Source: Pseudoselenomonas ruminantium
GTDB lineage: Bacteria; Bacillota; Negativicutes; Selenomonadales; Selenomonadaceae
Assembly (NCBI GenBank): GCA_015058655.1
Contig: SVBX01000004.1
Span: 62,001-126,000 of the forward strand
Length of the DNA stretch: 64,000 bases
Direction of reading: 5' to 3'
In this document: positions 1-8,525 of the stretch, in pieces
How positions within the stretch are numbered: position 1 is the first letter of the stretch
How the letters are laid out: each line of letters begins with the position of its first letter
The notes under the pieces: model-generated
Told to the model about the DNA's origin: nothing
Database searches by the model: none
Seen by the model: the letters and a program-made list of their open reading frames with translations, nothing else
Made by a program: the position numbers and the translations under genes

Positions 1-487
1 CGCCGGCGCCGCTGCTTTGGAAGTACTTGTTGTCCAGGTGGTCGATGATATGGGGGTAGTCCAGCCGCATCTTCTGCTCGGCGGCAAAAACCTCATCGGC
101 CAGCTCCGGACGGCTGGCGCTGAGGGTGAGGTGCAGGGGCTGGAGGAAGTTCTTCTGGGTCATGCTCATGGAAAGGGGAGAGAGGGAAAAGCTCTTTCCC
201 TGTCCCTGGGGCAGCCCCGCTATGACATCGATAGTGCCGCTCAAAAGCTTGCTGCGGCACTCGTCCACCGTACCCGGTATGAAGATCAGCTGCCAGTCCC
301 GGTACTGGGACAGGAGCTGCATGTATTCGAAGGCGTAGCCGCTGGGGTACTCATCATCCTGCATGGAAAAGAACTGGGGGTCGTTCATCATGACTCCCAC
401 TCGAAGTTCCCTGGCGGACAGGTGGGAAAGGGGCAGGCACAGGAGAAGGCAGCACAGGGCGGTGCACAGCCAGTTTCTAATTTTCAT
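1..487 (-). CDS. periplasmic substrate-binding domain protein (partial)
   Basis: The start codon is at 485-487 behind an AGGAGG ribosome site, and the reading frame runs off the left edge, leaving 162 residues. A short signal peptide (positive MKIRNW start, then a Cys/Leu-rich core ending near LSA) is followed by RELRVGVMMND and GYAFEYMQLLS, which resemble the first lobe of bacterial extracellular solute-binding family 3 domains. The start overlaps the stop of the upstream binding-protein gene by 11 bp, so the two are translationally coupled. The missing C-terminus could be a plain binding protein or, as is common for this domain in such bacteria, the sensor part of a kinase or GGDEF protein. 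Its ligand cannot be told. Confidence 0.6.
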   Translation of the reverse strand, partial: MKIRNWLCTALCCLLLCLPLSHLSARELRVGVMMNDPQFFSMQDDEYPSGYAFEYMQLLSQYRDWQLIFIPGTVDECRSKLLSGTIDVIAGLPQGQGKSFSLSPLSMSMTQKNFLQPLHLTLSASRPELADEVFAAEQKMRLDYPHIIDHLDNKYFQSSGAG

Positions 488-1547
488 GGCTCTGGACCTC
501 CTTTGCCGCTTGATGCTTCTTGCAAAGCTGGTGGAAATGGTCAACCCATTCCTGGCGGGAATTGCTCACCAAGGCCCTGTCCTGCCTGATGAGGGGCAGC
601 TGTTCCTTGGGCCGCAGGGGAGTCATGGGCGGCAGGGGCAAATCCAGCCGCACCGGGCGGCGGTAAAGCTGCTCGCTGAGCTGCCGCTGGGCAGAGGCTC
701 CCGTGAGGAAATTCACCAGTTTTTCTGCATTCACCCTATGCTCGGTTCCTTTCACGATGTAAAGGCCGTCCTGGTCAGACACCAGCCCTTCCTGGGGATA
801 GATGAGGTCAACCGGCGCCCCTTCTGACACATATTTGGCGGCGGCTTCTTCAAAGGTCAGGGCCACTGTCATGGGCCCCAGGTCTGCCACAGATTTGTAA
901 GCCACCGTGGAGCTGGGCACCAGGGTACCCTCTATCTGGGCGCAGAAAGCATCCACATAGTCCCAACCCGCCTCGGGATTCCCCCCGCCCATGGCGTAGA
1001 GCATGCCCATGAGGTGGGCGTAGGCAGCCGAGGATTTACCGGGGTCGCTCATGGCGATGTGGCCCTTCAGCTCCGGGGCCAGCAGGGACGCGTAGCCTGT
1101 GATAGGCGGCCCTTGGTATTTTTCATGGTTCACCATCAGCACCGCCGGCAGGTCCGAAAACAAGACCGTGCCCACGGCCCCCTGCCGGAAATCAGGAATC
1201 AGGGCATCGTCGTTGGAACTGGTATATTCCTCGAAGAGATCCATGTGGGGGCCGACTGTGCTGAGCATGCCTCCCCACAGCACATCGCACACCGGCGCAT
1301 CCTTCTCCGCCTCCAGTCTCTCCACCAGCTCGCCCGAACCTCCCTGTATCACCTTCACGGAAATCCCTGTCTCCCCCTCGAACTGAGTCAGGAGGGGGCG
1401 GACGATGGAGAGGGGATGGGGGCTGTAGACCACCAGCCTGTCCTTCTTCGGCGGCGGTGTCGGAATGGCTTCCTGCTGGTTGCACCCGGCAAAGAGCGCC
1501 AGGGCAAAGATTATCACAAGGGCGATGGGGAATGTGCTATTCTTCAT
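477..1547 (-). CDS. extracellular solute-binding lipoprotein (iron/PgtC-type)
   Basis: 356 residues. The N-terminus is a lipoprotein signal with lipobox LFAGC (Cys at about 21), so the mature protein should be lipid-anchored outside the inner membrane. The body begins LVVYSPHPLSIVRPLL and continues with GGSGELVERLEAEK, typical of the family 1/AfuA-like periplasmic binding fold that binds ferric iron or phosphorylated organic acids. It overlaps the next binding-domain gene, and no permease or ATPase is next to it in the window, so it may work as a signal-input protein for a sensor, like PgtC with PgtB, rather than in transport. That role is inference; the fold call is firmer. Confidence 0.75.
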   Translation of the reverse strand: MKNSTFPIALVIIFALALFAGCNQQEAIPTPPPKKDRLVVYSPHPLSIVRPLLTQFEGETGISVKVIQGGSGELVERLEAEKDAPVCDVLWGGMLSTVGPHMDLFEEYTSSNDDALIPDFRQGAVGTVLFSDLPAVLMVNHEKYQGPPITGYASLLAPELKGHIAMSDPGKSSAAYAHLMGMLYAMGGGNPEAGWDYVDAFCAQIEGTLVPSSTVAYKSVADLGPMTVALTFEEAAAKYVSEGAPVDLIYPQEGLVSDQDGLYIVKGTEHRVNAEKLVNFLTGASAQRQLSEQLYRRPVRLDLPLPPMTPLRPKEQLPLIRQDRALVSNSRQEWVDHFHQLCKKHQAAKEVQSHEN

Positions 1548-1734
1548 CTTGTATCCTTCCTTATAGGGGCAAAACGCTGCCCATATTCAAGCCAAAGGCA
1601 TCTGTTTCGAAAGTCACAGCCTGACTATTCGAGAAATGGGAGCGAAAATCCTGCTTTTTCCTACAGGTTGCTTCAGAGGTGATGAGATGTATTCTTTTGT
1701 GTTCGCATAGAAAAACTACCTCAGCAAAGCAAAA

Positions 1735-1764
1735 GACACGCCGTCCCTTTTGGGGTGGCGTGTC
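1735..1764 (-). terminator. rho-independent terminator after the PRC-barrel gene
   Basis: An 8-bp stem GACACGCC/GGCGTGTC, followed on the minus strand by TTTTGC, lies just beyond the stop codon at 1777. Confidence 0.8.
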
Positions 1765-1776
1765 CTTTGCCGTTAT

Positions 1777-2679
1777 TTACTGCACATTCATAGACAGCTC
1801 GATGAACTTGTTGGCGAGCTTGGCCTTCTGGAGCACTTCTTCGGTGATGTCCGCACCGGCTTCGACGATGACGATGCCGTTATCCATCTTGATAGTGCGG
1901 GCAGCCTTCTTGCCCAGGAGGAAGCGGCGATGGCGTTCCTCGGTGGCCTTGTCAGCTGCGGCCTGCTTGGGGTCGGCAGCTTTGGGGGCTGCTTTCGGTG
2001 CCTCTTTGGCAGGCTCGGCTTTCTTGGGCTCGGGCTTGGCTTCGGCTTTAGGAGCCGGAGCTTCTTCCTTGGGTCCTTCGGCTTTTTCAGGCTCCGGGGC
2101 AGGCTCTGCTGCCTTGGGCTCTTCGGCAGGTGCTTCAGCCTTGGGGGCTTCTGCAGGTGTTGTCGGAGCAGGTGCCGGAGTCGGTGCGCTTACGGGTTTA
2201 GTTTTTTTTTCCTCTGCGCCGTTGGGGTCGATGACGGTGACCTGCTTGCCGAAGATGGAAATCTGGTCGCAGGTCACATCGGAGGTGGTGCCATCGGGAG
2301 CGGTGATCTCGCATTTCTCAATCTTGCCGTCGTCGCCGATGTAGACTTCGGTAATCTGGCCCTGGATGGTGCCGGATTTGGTGATGGCTTTGGTGCCGAT
2401 GACGCGGATGTTGTCATCCAGCAGGGCTTCGTAATCGCCGGCATCGTCCAGTTTCAGTATGTTTTCGCTGTTGGTGATGGTGACGGCATCGTCACCGATG
2501 GCGATGACGGATTCGTAGGGGATGAGCTTCACCCCGCGGTACCAGTCTTCGTCCTCAATGGTGATAGCGGCCACCAGGCCGTTGCGGGCATCCATGAGCA
2601 GGGTCTTGCTCATGCCCAGTTCCCGGCCCTCGGTGATGCTGATGACCGGCAGGCCCAGGATTTCTACGCTTTTCTTCAT
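1777..2679 (-). CDS. PRC-barrel domain protein with Ala/Pro/Glu linker
   Basis: 300 residues. Residues 1-75 (MKKSVEILGLPVISI, then GLVAAITIEDEDWYRGVKLIPYE) and about 80-150 look like two PRC-barrel modules, the small beta-barrel seen in RimM and YlmC-type proteins. Residues about 155-245 form a low-complexity linker of A, P, E and K. The C-terminal 50 residues (RRFLLGKKAARTIKM, then GADITEEVLQKAKLAN) form a separate small domain. It starts 24 bp after the upstream TPR gene, which has the same style of linker, so the two are probably co-transcribed and may act together at the membrane. A run of nine A residues (coding strand) sits at the start of the linker. Function is unknown. Confidence 0.7.
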   Translation of the reverse strand: MKKSVEILGLPVISITEGRELGMSKTLLMDARNGLVAAITIEDEDWYRGVKLIPYESVIAIGDDAVTITNSENILKLDDAGDYEALLDDNIRVIGTKAITKSGTIQGQITEVYIGDDGKIEKCEITAPDGTTSDVTCDQISIFGKQVTVIDPNGAEEKKTKPVSAPTPAPAPTTPAEAPKAEAPAEEPKAAEPAPEPEKAEGPKEEAPAPKAEAKPEPKKAEPAKEAPKAAPKAADPKQAAADKATEERHRRFLLGKKAARTIKMDNGIVIVEAGADITEEVLQKAKLANKFIELSMNVQ

Positions 2680-2703
2680 GAATTATTCCCCCAGTTACAT
2701 GCT

Positions 2704-4080
2704 TTACTTAGCCTGCCTGCTGGCAAACTCTGCTTCTATTTCCTGCATTATCTCAGGCGTGAGCTTGCTGAAAGGCGTGGCCAGGGCGTGGTGTTTCCTT
2801 AGGATATCTTGAACGGTGCCAAGATAGCGCAGGGTCTTGGAGAATTCCTGCTTCATGGCATCGTCGTTGGCAATGATGGGCAGCCCCATGGACTCGGCGT
2901 AAAGGTTGATGGCTTCGTTGTAGGAAGCCCGTTCCTTATACAGCCCCGCCAGCTCGATGATGAGGAAGGGGGTGTAGCTGTCCTCGGGGTAGCGGTCGAT
3001 GGCCGCCTGATAGGCTGTGATGGCAGCATCGACATTTTTTTCCTTGTTGGCATAGGCGAAATCCAGTATTTCGTCCAGAGTGGCAAGCTCTGCCACGGCA
3101 GCTTCGGCTGCATCCGGTTCTTCCAGGCTGAGGGAGAAGGGCGCAGGGGCTGCTTCCGGGACAGGCACTTCCTCCGGGAGCGGCTGGGGGGAGGGTTCTT
3201 CCTCCGGCTGAGGTGCCGGGGAACCTTCCTCTGCAGGCTCCGGTTCTGTCTTGGCTTCTGGCTCCGATTTTGCTGCAGCTGCTTCCTGTGCCGGCTCTGG
3301 CTCTGGTGTCGGTACAGGCTCTGATGCAGGTTCTTCGGGTACTTCCGGTTCCATTGCATCCTGTACTTCCGGCGTCGGTTCTGCTGCAGGAGTTTCCACT
3401 GCTGCTGGTTCGGCTGCGGGAGTTTCCTCTGCGACAGGAGTTTCCTCCGCTGTGGGTTCGGTTACGGGAGCATCCTCTGCTGCAGGCTCCATAATTGCTG
3501 GGGAGGATGCTGCAGGTCCTTCCGGCAGGGTGGTTGCTTCTATCGCAGGTGCTTCTTCTGCGGGGAGCTCTGGTGTCGGCTCTGGAGTGTCTTTCTCTTC
3601 GCCGTCGTTTTCCTTCTGCGCTCCGGCAGGCTCGGCTGCCGGTTCTGCTGCGGGGTGGTTGGCTTTCATGGCCTCCTGGAGACGCTGGCTGAGGTCTTCC
3701 TCTGCTTCGGCCTGGCTGCTATCTTCGGCAGCGGCCATGAGCAGGTCTGCCTTTGGCTCTATGTCCTCTTCTTCTACCGTCAGCACCTCGCCTTCGGCAG
3801 TCGCCAGCTGCCTTTTCTCCCTTTTCAGCAGGTATTCGTTGAAAAGAGTTACCAGGGCGGCAGCGAACAGCACCAGGGCGGTGAGCTTGAAGTAGTGGCT
3901 TTGGTCAAGGAAGGGAGAGAGGATGATGGTGGCTCCGTTGACACCGAAGGCCATCACGGCGCAGAGCACCAGGGAAATCCATTTGAGCTCTAGCCCATAG
4001 TAGAGACATAACTTGTATATGAGCAGTATGCTGACAGCCATGACAGCGGCTGTGACAACAAAAAAAGTCATAGGGCTCAC
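2704..4080 (-). CDS. membrane-anchored TPR-repeat protein with acidic Pro-rich linker
   Basis: 458 residues. Three hydrophobic segments occupy about residues 5-25, 33-55 and 63-80. A very long P/E/A-rich region (about 115-325) with repeated PVAEETP-like units follows. The last 130 residues contain TPR-like helical pairs (DAAITAYQAAIDRYPEDS and SYNEAINLYAESMGLP). The long linker would let a protein-interaction domain reach away from the membrane. It is the first gene of a two-gene unit with the PRC-barrel gene. I do not recognise a specific function. Confidence 0.65.
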   Translation of the reverse strand: MSPMTFFVVTAAVMAVSILLIYKLCLYYGLELKWISLVLCAVMAFGVNGATIILSPFLDQSHYFKLTALVLFAAALVTLFNEYLLKREKRQLATAEGEVLTVEEEDIEPKADLLMAAAEDSSQAEAEEDLSQRLQEAMKANHPAAEPAAEPAGAQKENDGEEKDTPEPTPELPAEEAPAIEATTLPEGPAASSPAIMEPAAEDAPVTEPTAEETPVAEETPAAEPAAVETPAAEPTPEVQDAMEPEVPEEPASEPVPTPEPEPAQEAAAAKSEPEAKTEPEPAEEGSPAPQPEEEPSPQPLPEEVPVPEAAPAPFSLSLEEPDAAEAAVAELATLDEILDFAYANKEKNVDAAITAYQAAIDRYPEDSYTPFLIIELAGLYKERASYNEAINLYAESMGLPIIANDDAMKQEFSKTLRYLGTVQDILRKHHALATPFSKLTPEIMQEIEAEFASRQAK

Positions 4081-4281
4081 TTCATTCCTTTTTTTTGATT
4101 CCGGCGGTCAATATAAACCGCTTGAGTTATAATGCAACTCAACAATATTGTAGCGTTTTCAAGGGAGAATTGCAAGTCTGAGAAGGTGTCTGGGCAGGAG
4201 TCTCAAGAAATTTGAAATTTTCTTTCATATGGGAGGGATTTTCCCCTGTTTTATAGTATAATAATAGGGAGAGAAAGGAAG

Positions 4282-6015
4282 ATGAACATGACAGTGGAAA
4301 GGGAGGCGCTCCTCAAAAGCGAGGACGGCCTGCATGTGCGGGTGGCTGCCATGCTGGTGCAGCGGGCGGAGGAGCTGGGACGCCGCTTTGGCGTGCGGCT
4401 CTTCTTGCGCACGGAGCGCTCCGGCCCAAGGGAGATGAGCAACCTGATGAAGCTCATTGCCTTGAGGGCCGCATCAGGGGACAAGGTTTTCGTGTCTGCC
4501 GAGGGCCTTTCGCCGGAGACCCCCCTTGAGCATATAGAGCAGGCGGCGGACTCCATGAAGGAGCTTCTGGAAAGCAATTTTGAGGAGCATGGAGCCGAGA
4601 GAATCCATCAGGTGGACAGGCTCCTGCATGAGAATGCCTTGATGCAGCAGCGGCTCCAGATGATACTGGAGGCGGTGCAGGACGGCATCTGCGTGGTGGA
4701 CAGGAGCGGCGTGGTCACTTATGTGAATCCCGCTTATCTGCGCATCGTCCACAAGACCCCGGAGATGGTGGTGGGCACCAATGTCCATGAGACTGCTCCC
4801 GATGGCAACCGCTGCGGGGTGCTGAACTCAGGCATCGCCCGCATCGGCAGCATCAGCCACAAGAGGGACGGCACCACGCTGGTGGCCAATGTGACCCCTA
4901 TCTTCGTGGAGGGGGAGATTGCCGGAGTGGTGTCCGTGTCCAAGGACATCACGGAGCTGCAGACCATGATGGAGCGCCTTTCCCAGGTGTCTGCCCGGGC
5001 AGAGTATCTGGAGCAGGAGCTGCTCCGCACCAAAAAGACTGCCCAGGCTTTTGCCAATTACATAGGCAGGAGCGGCAAGGTGGTGGATGTGCTGGCCCTG
5101 GCCACGAAGGCTGCCGCTTCTTCTGCTACCGTCCTCATCCAAGGCGAGAGCGGCACCGGCAAGGAGGTCATTGCCGAGGGCATTCACTATGCCAGCAGCC
5201 GCCGCCGCGCCCCTTATATTCGGGTGAACTGCGGCGCCATCCCGGGGGCGCTCCTTGAGTCGGAGCTTTTCGGCCACGAAAAGGGCTCTTTCACCGGCGC
5301 GGTGAAGAAGAAGCTGGGGAAGTTCGAGCTGGCAGATGGTGGCACTATTTTCCTGGATGAGATCGGGGAAATGGACAAGAATATGCAGGTGAAGCTCCTG
5401 CGTGTGCTGCAGCAGAGGGAGTTCTACCGGGTGGGCGGCGAGGAGAATGTCCATGTGGATGTGCGCATCATCGCCGCTACGAACCGTAATCTGGAGCAGC
5501 TGGTGAAGGAGGGGGGATTCCGCGAGGATCTCTTCTACCGCCTGAATGTCATACCGTTGGTGCTGCCGCCCCTCAGGGACAGGGTAGATGATATACCCCT
5601 GCTGGTGGAGCATTTCATAGAGAAAATCAGCAAGGACACGGGGCGGCCCGTGCAGGGCATCACGCCTGAGGCCATGAGCCTCTTGATGCACTACCGCTGG
5701 CCCGGCAATGTGAGGGAGCTGGAGAATGTTATCGAGCGGGTCATCACGCTGATGGATGGGAACAGGATAGAGACTGCGGCGTTGCCTTCCTATATAAAAG
5801 GAGAGCTGGCAGAAAGCGCGCAGGAACCTGCCGCAGCCATGAAGGTGGCAGCTGAGCCTGCTGCCGGCGGTCAAGTCCGTACTTGGGAAGAGTATGAGAA
5901 GGAAATCATCGCCCATGCGCTCAAGCAGGCAGGCAGCTTCAATGCAGCAGGGAAACTGTTGCGGCTTAGTCACAAGACCGTAGCGGCCAAGGCCAGGAAG
6001 TATGGTTTGGTATAA
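4282..6015 (+). CDS. sigma-54 enhancer-binding activator with HPr-like and PAS domains
   Basis: 577 residues. Residues 1-95 align with HPr: GLHVRVA keeps the phosphorylatable His (His18) and Arg20 but has Val where HPr has Pro, and Ser53 in MSNLM sits where regulatory Ser46 sits in HPr. Residues about 125-235 are a PAS domain ([21 protein letters not shown]). Residues about 255-485 are the AAA+ sigma-54 interaction domain with Walker A GESGTGKE, a GSFTGA loop and Walker [11 protein letters not shown]. The last 40 residues form a Fis-type HTH. It sits directly upstream of ptsH, whose promoter is sigma-54 type, so it most likely activates ptsHI in response to PTS phosphorylation state. The start follows GAGAAAGGAAG, with a TATAAT at 4257-4262. 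Confidence 0.9.
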   Translation: MNMTVEREALLKSEDGLHVRVAAMLVQRAEELGRRFGVRLFLRTERSGPREMSNLMKLIALRAASGDKVFVSAEGLSPETPLEHIEQAADSMKELLESNFEEHGAERIHQVDRLLHENALMQQRLQMILEAVQDGICVVDRSGVVTYVNPAYLRIVHKTPEMVVGTNVHETAPDGNRCGVLNSGIARIGSISHKRDGTTLVANVTPIFVEGEIAGVVSVSKDITELQTMMERLSQVSARAEYLEQELLRTKKTAQAFANYIGRSGKVVDVLALATKAAASSATVLIQGESGTGKEVIAEGIHYASSRRRAPYIRVNCGAIPGALLESELFGHEKGSFTGAVKKKLGKFELADGGTIFLDEIGEMDKNMQVKLLRVLQQREFYRVGGEENVHVDVRIIAATNRNLEQLVKEGGFREDLFYRLNVIPLVLPPLRDRVDDIPLLVEHFIEKISKDTGRPVQGITPEAMSLLMHYRWPGNVRELENVIERVITLMDGNRIETAALPSYIKGELAESAQEPAAAMKVAAEPAAGGQVRTWEEYEKEIIAHALKQAGSFNAAGKLLRLSHKTVAAKARKYGLV

Positions 6016-6072
6016 TTTACCATATTGGTGAAAATTACCAACAGTAATTTCCTCTGATGGGTAAAATTTACC
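6016..6072. promoter_or_regulatory. palindromic upstream activator sites for the ptsH promoter
   Basis: Several TTACCA-type half sites lie 90-145 bp before the sigma-54 core. They include the near-palindrome TTTACCATATTGGTGAA (6016-6032), TTACCAACAG (twice), and a perfect 13-bp palindrome GGTAAAATTTACC (6060-6072). Position and symmetry fit binding sites for the Fis-type HTH of the activator encoded immediately upstream; that link is inference. Confidence 0.65.
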
Positions 6073-6159
6073 AACAGGTCGCTATATTGCAGAGGTGTTT
6101 TTATCGCCCGCGTATGTATGGGCGGTGGAAATAGAGGAATTTTCGGCATTTCGGAGAAG

Positions 6160-6175
6160 TTGGCACGATGCTTGC
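6160..6175 (+). promoter_or_regulatory. sigma-54 (-24/-12) promoter of ptsH
   Basis: TTGGCACGATGCTTGCA matches the sigma-54 consensus (TGGCAC, five bases, TTGCA) at every key position. It lies about 95 bp before the ptsH start codon, with a long leader between. Confidence 0.9.
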
Positions 6176-6268
6176 ATATTTATTAGGCAAATGCTTCGGT
6201 GCGGGCAATCTGCGGAGAGCCGAAAAGAAGCAGCAAACTGTAAGTTTTAAGAATGGAGAGATTTCAAA

Positions 6269-6535
6269 ATGACTGAAGCAACTATCATGATCGAGAACAA
6301 GACTGGTATCCATGCACGCCCTGCATCCATCTTCGTGCAGACTGCAACCAAGTTCAAGTCCAAGGTTCAGATCAAGGCTAAGGGCAAGACTGTAGATGCC
6401 AAGAGCATTCTCATGATCATGAGCATGGGCCTGGTGAAGGGCACCGAGATGACCATCCTGGCTGATGGCCCGGATGAGGCTGAGGCAGTGAAGGCTCTGA
6501 CTGACCTGGTGGCTTCCAAGTTCGGCGAGGAGTAA
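6269..6535 (+). CDS. ptsH: phosphocarrier protein HPr
   Basis: 88 residues, normal length. It carries phosphate from enzyme I to the sugar-specific EII complexes of the PTS in the cytoplasm. The active-site motif GIHARPAS places the phosphorylated His at residue 15, and Ser46 in AKSILM is the HPr-kinase target position in Firmicutes. It starts behind GGAGAG. Transcription is likely from the sigma-54 promoter at 6160-6175, and a terminator-like hairpin separates it from ptsI, which would give more HPr than enzyme I. Confidence 0.97.
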   Translation: MTEATIMIENKTGIHARPASIFVQTATKFKSKVQIKAKGKTVDAKSILMIMSMGLVKGTEMTILADGPDEAEAVKALTDLVASKFGEE

Positions 6536-6554
6536 TTCGAGAGATTGCTTCTGA

Positions 6555-6604
6555 GGCTCTCCCCAGAGATCCCGAGAGAAGGGGCTCGGGGAGGGCTTTT
6601 TCTT
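6555..6604 (+). terminator. ptsH-ptsI intercistronic terminator/attenuator
   Basis: GGCTCTCCCC (6555-6564) can pair with GGGGAGGGCT (6588-6597, two G-U pairs), followed by TTTTTCTTT. It lies inside the operon, so it probably reduces rather than abolishes read-through into ptsI. Confidence 0.65.
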
Positions 6605-6669
6605 TGCCTTGCCTTGCAAGGGGGCAGGCTATGGAAATGTTCGTTTATAGAAAACAGGGGGAAAAGAAA

Positions 6670-8379
6670 ATGGCAGTAACGATTCGCGGTAAGGGCGTTA
6701 TCTCCGGTATCGCAGTGGGCAAGATCATGCTGGCAGGGCAGAACCTGGACGGCTATCTGGTGAGCTATCAGCCGGGTTCGGTGGATGAAGAGAAGAACAA
6801 AGCCGAAGGTGCCCTCACTGCTGTGGCGGATATCCTCAGCGAGAGCGTGGAGCGCATGCAGAAGAATGAGGACCAGAAGGAGCAGGCTGCCATCATGGAG
6901 GCCCATCGCATGATGGTTCAGGACCCTGCCCTCCGTGACAGCATCATGGGCAAAATCGAGGAGCTCAAGAATGCTCCCCAGTCCGTGCTGAAGGCTGCTG
7001 AGGAGCAGGCTGCTATGTTCGAGTCCATGGAGGATGAGTACTTCGCAGCCCGCGCCGTTGACCTCCGTGATGTGGGCAAGCGCATTGCCAAGTACATCCT
7101 GGGTGTCAAGGAGCCTGAGATTGGCGACGAGAAAGTCATTCTCTGCGGCCAGGAGGTTGAGCCTTCCGTTATCGCAGGCATGCCTACCGAGCAGATTGCA
7201 GGCGTGCTGCTGGGCGCTGGCTCCACTACTGCTCATGCCGTCATCATCGCCAAGGCTCGCGCTATCCCCACCGTGGTTGGCTTGGGCGAGAAGCTGGAGG
7301 CTATCTCCGATGGCGACCAGGTCATCGTGGACGGCGAGCAGGGCGAGATTGTCATCAACCCCAACGAGGCTGAGCGCGCTAGCTACAACGAGAAGATCCA
7401 GAAGCAGAAGGAACTGGCTGCTCACTATGCGCAGCTGAAAGATCTTGAGGCTGTCACCACCGATGGCGTGAAGGTGGAGCTCATGGCCAACATCGGTTCC
7501 CATATGGATGTGGACAATGCTCTCACCTATGGCGCGCAGGGCGTGGGCCTCTTCCGCTCTGAGTTCGTGTTCATGGGCCGTGAGGATATCCCCAATGAGG
7601 AAGACCAGTTCAAGGCTTATAAGGAAGCCATCGAGAAGTGCAATGGCGGTCTCTGCGTCATCCGCACCATGGATATCGGCGGCGACAAGCCCTTGCCGTA
7701 CCTGAACATCCCCAAGGAGGAGAACCCCTTCCTGGGCTATCGCGCAGTGCGTATCTCCCTGCAGCGCCGCGACCTCTTCCTGCCCCAACTGAAGGCTATC
7801 CTGCGCGCAGGCGTCTACGGCAAGGCAGCCATCATGGTGCCTATGGTCATCAATGTGTCCGAGTTCAAGAAGGTCAAGGAGTTCATCGAGGAGGCCAAGC
7901 TGGAACTGGAGCATGAGGGCAAGGCTTACTCCAACAGCGTGCAGGTCGGTATCATGGTAGAGACTCCGGCTGCTGCTGTCATGACCCCGGTACTGGCCAA
8001 GTATGTGGACTTCTTCTCCATCGGCACCAACGACCTGGTGCAGTACACCCTGGCCTGCGACCGCGGCAACGCCAGCATCTCCTATCTCTACAACCACTTC
8101 AACCCCGCTGTGCTCAGCCTCATCCAGCGCACCATCACCAGCGCCCGGGAGAATGGCATCTGGGCCGGCATGTGCGGCGAAATGGCCAGCGACCCCAACG
8201 CCGCTGTGCTCCTCATGGCTATGGGCATCAACGAGCTCTCCATGAGCGCTCCGTCCATTCCCCGCGTGAAGGAGAAGATTCGCTCCATTTCCTCCATCAA
8301 GGCCAAGGAAATCCTGGCTGATGTCATGAAGATGGAAGACGGCGACGAGATCAAGGCATACCTCTCTAAGGTGCTCTAA
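6670..8379 (+). CDS. ptsI: PTS enzyme I (phosphoenolpyruvate-protein phosphotransferase)
   Basis: 569 residues from the ATG at 6670, which follows AGGGGGAAAAGAAA; longer in-frame starts add residues that the family lacks. It transfers phosphate from PEP to its own His and then to HPr. The phosphohistidine domain has GAGSTTAHAVI with His189, the canonical position. The PEP-binding TIM barrel shows VGLFRSEFVFMGR, IRTMDIGGDKPLPYL and SIGTNDLVQYTLACDRGN. It is downstream of ptsH and ends 22 bp before a strong terminator. Confidence 0.97.
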   Translation: MAVTIRGKGVISGIAVGKIMLAGQNLDGYLVSYQPGSVDEEKNKAEGALTAVADILSESVERMQKNEDQKEQAAIMEAHRMMVQDPALRDSIMGKIEELKNAPQSVLKAAEEQAAMFESMEDEYFAARAVDLRDVGKRIAKYILGVKEPEIGDEKVILCGQEVEPSVIAGMPTEQIAGVLLGAGSTTAHAVIIAKARAIPTVVGLGEKLEAISDGDQVIVDGEQGEIVINPNEAERASYNEKIQKQKELAAHYAQLKDLEAVTTDGVKVELMANIGSHMDVDNALTYGAQGVGLFRSEFVFMGREDIPNEEDQFKAYKEAIEKCNGGLCVIRTMDIGGDKPLPYLNIPKEENPFLGYRAVRISLQRRDLFLPQLKAILRAGVYGKAAIMVPMVINVSEFKKVKEFIEEAKLELEHEGKAYSNSVQVGIMVETPAAAVMTPVLAKYVDFFSIGTNDLVQYTLACDRGNASISYLYNHFNPAVLSLIQRTITSARENGIWAGMCGEMASDPNAAVLLMAMGINELSMSAPSIPRVKEKIRSISSIKAKEILADVMKMEDGDEIKAYLSKVL

Positions 8380-8401
8380 GAAAATATCTTTCCATATAGC
8401 G

Positions 8402-8443
8402 AATCCCGCCCGAAGCCGTTGCTGCTTCGGGCGGGATTTGTCT
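8402..8443 (+). terminator. terminator of the pts operon
   Basis: Perfect 15-bp stem AATCCCGCCCGAAGC/GCTTCGGGCGGGATT with a 7-nt loop, followed by TGTCTTT. Confidence 0.9.
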
Positions 8444-8455
8444 TTGGGGGCGTTG

Positions 8456-8483
8456 TTGACATACGGCAGGGTTCTGCTAGAAT
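8456..8483 (+). promoter_or_regulatory. sigma-70-type promoter
   Basis: TTGACA, 16-bp spacer, TAGAAT. It lies 43 bp before the AAA/PD-(D/E)XK gene. Confidence 0.7.
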
Positions 8484-8525
8484 TGAAGAAAAGAAACGGT
8501 TTCGACCTGGAACGGGGGGAGAAGG

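Noticed and set aside
2200-2212. Nine-base homopolymer in the PRC-barrel gene as a phase switch
   Set aside because: The frame is open and the run encodes Lys codons in a low-complexity linker; nothing shows it varies.
1750-3895. Long plus-strand frames rich in Gly/Ser/Phe across 1750-3895
   Set aside because: They are antisense shadows of the Ala/Pro/Glu linkers in the two minus-strand genes.
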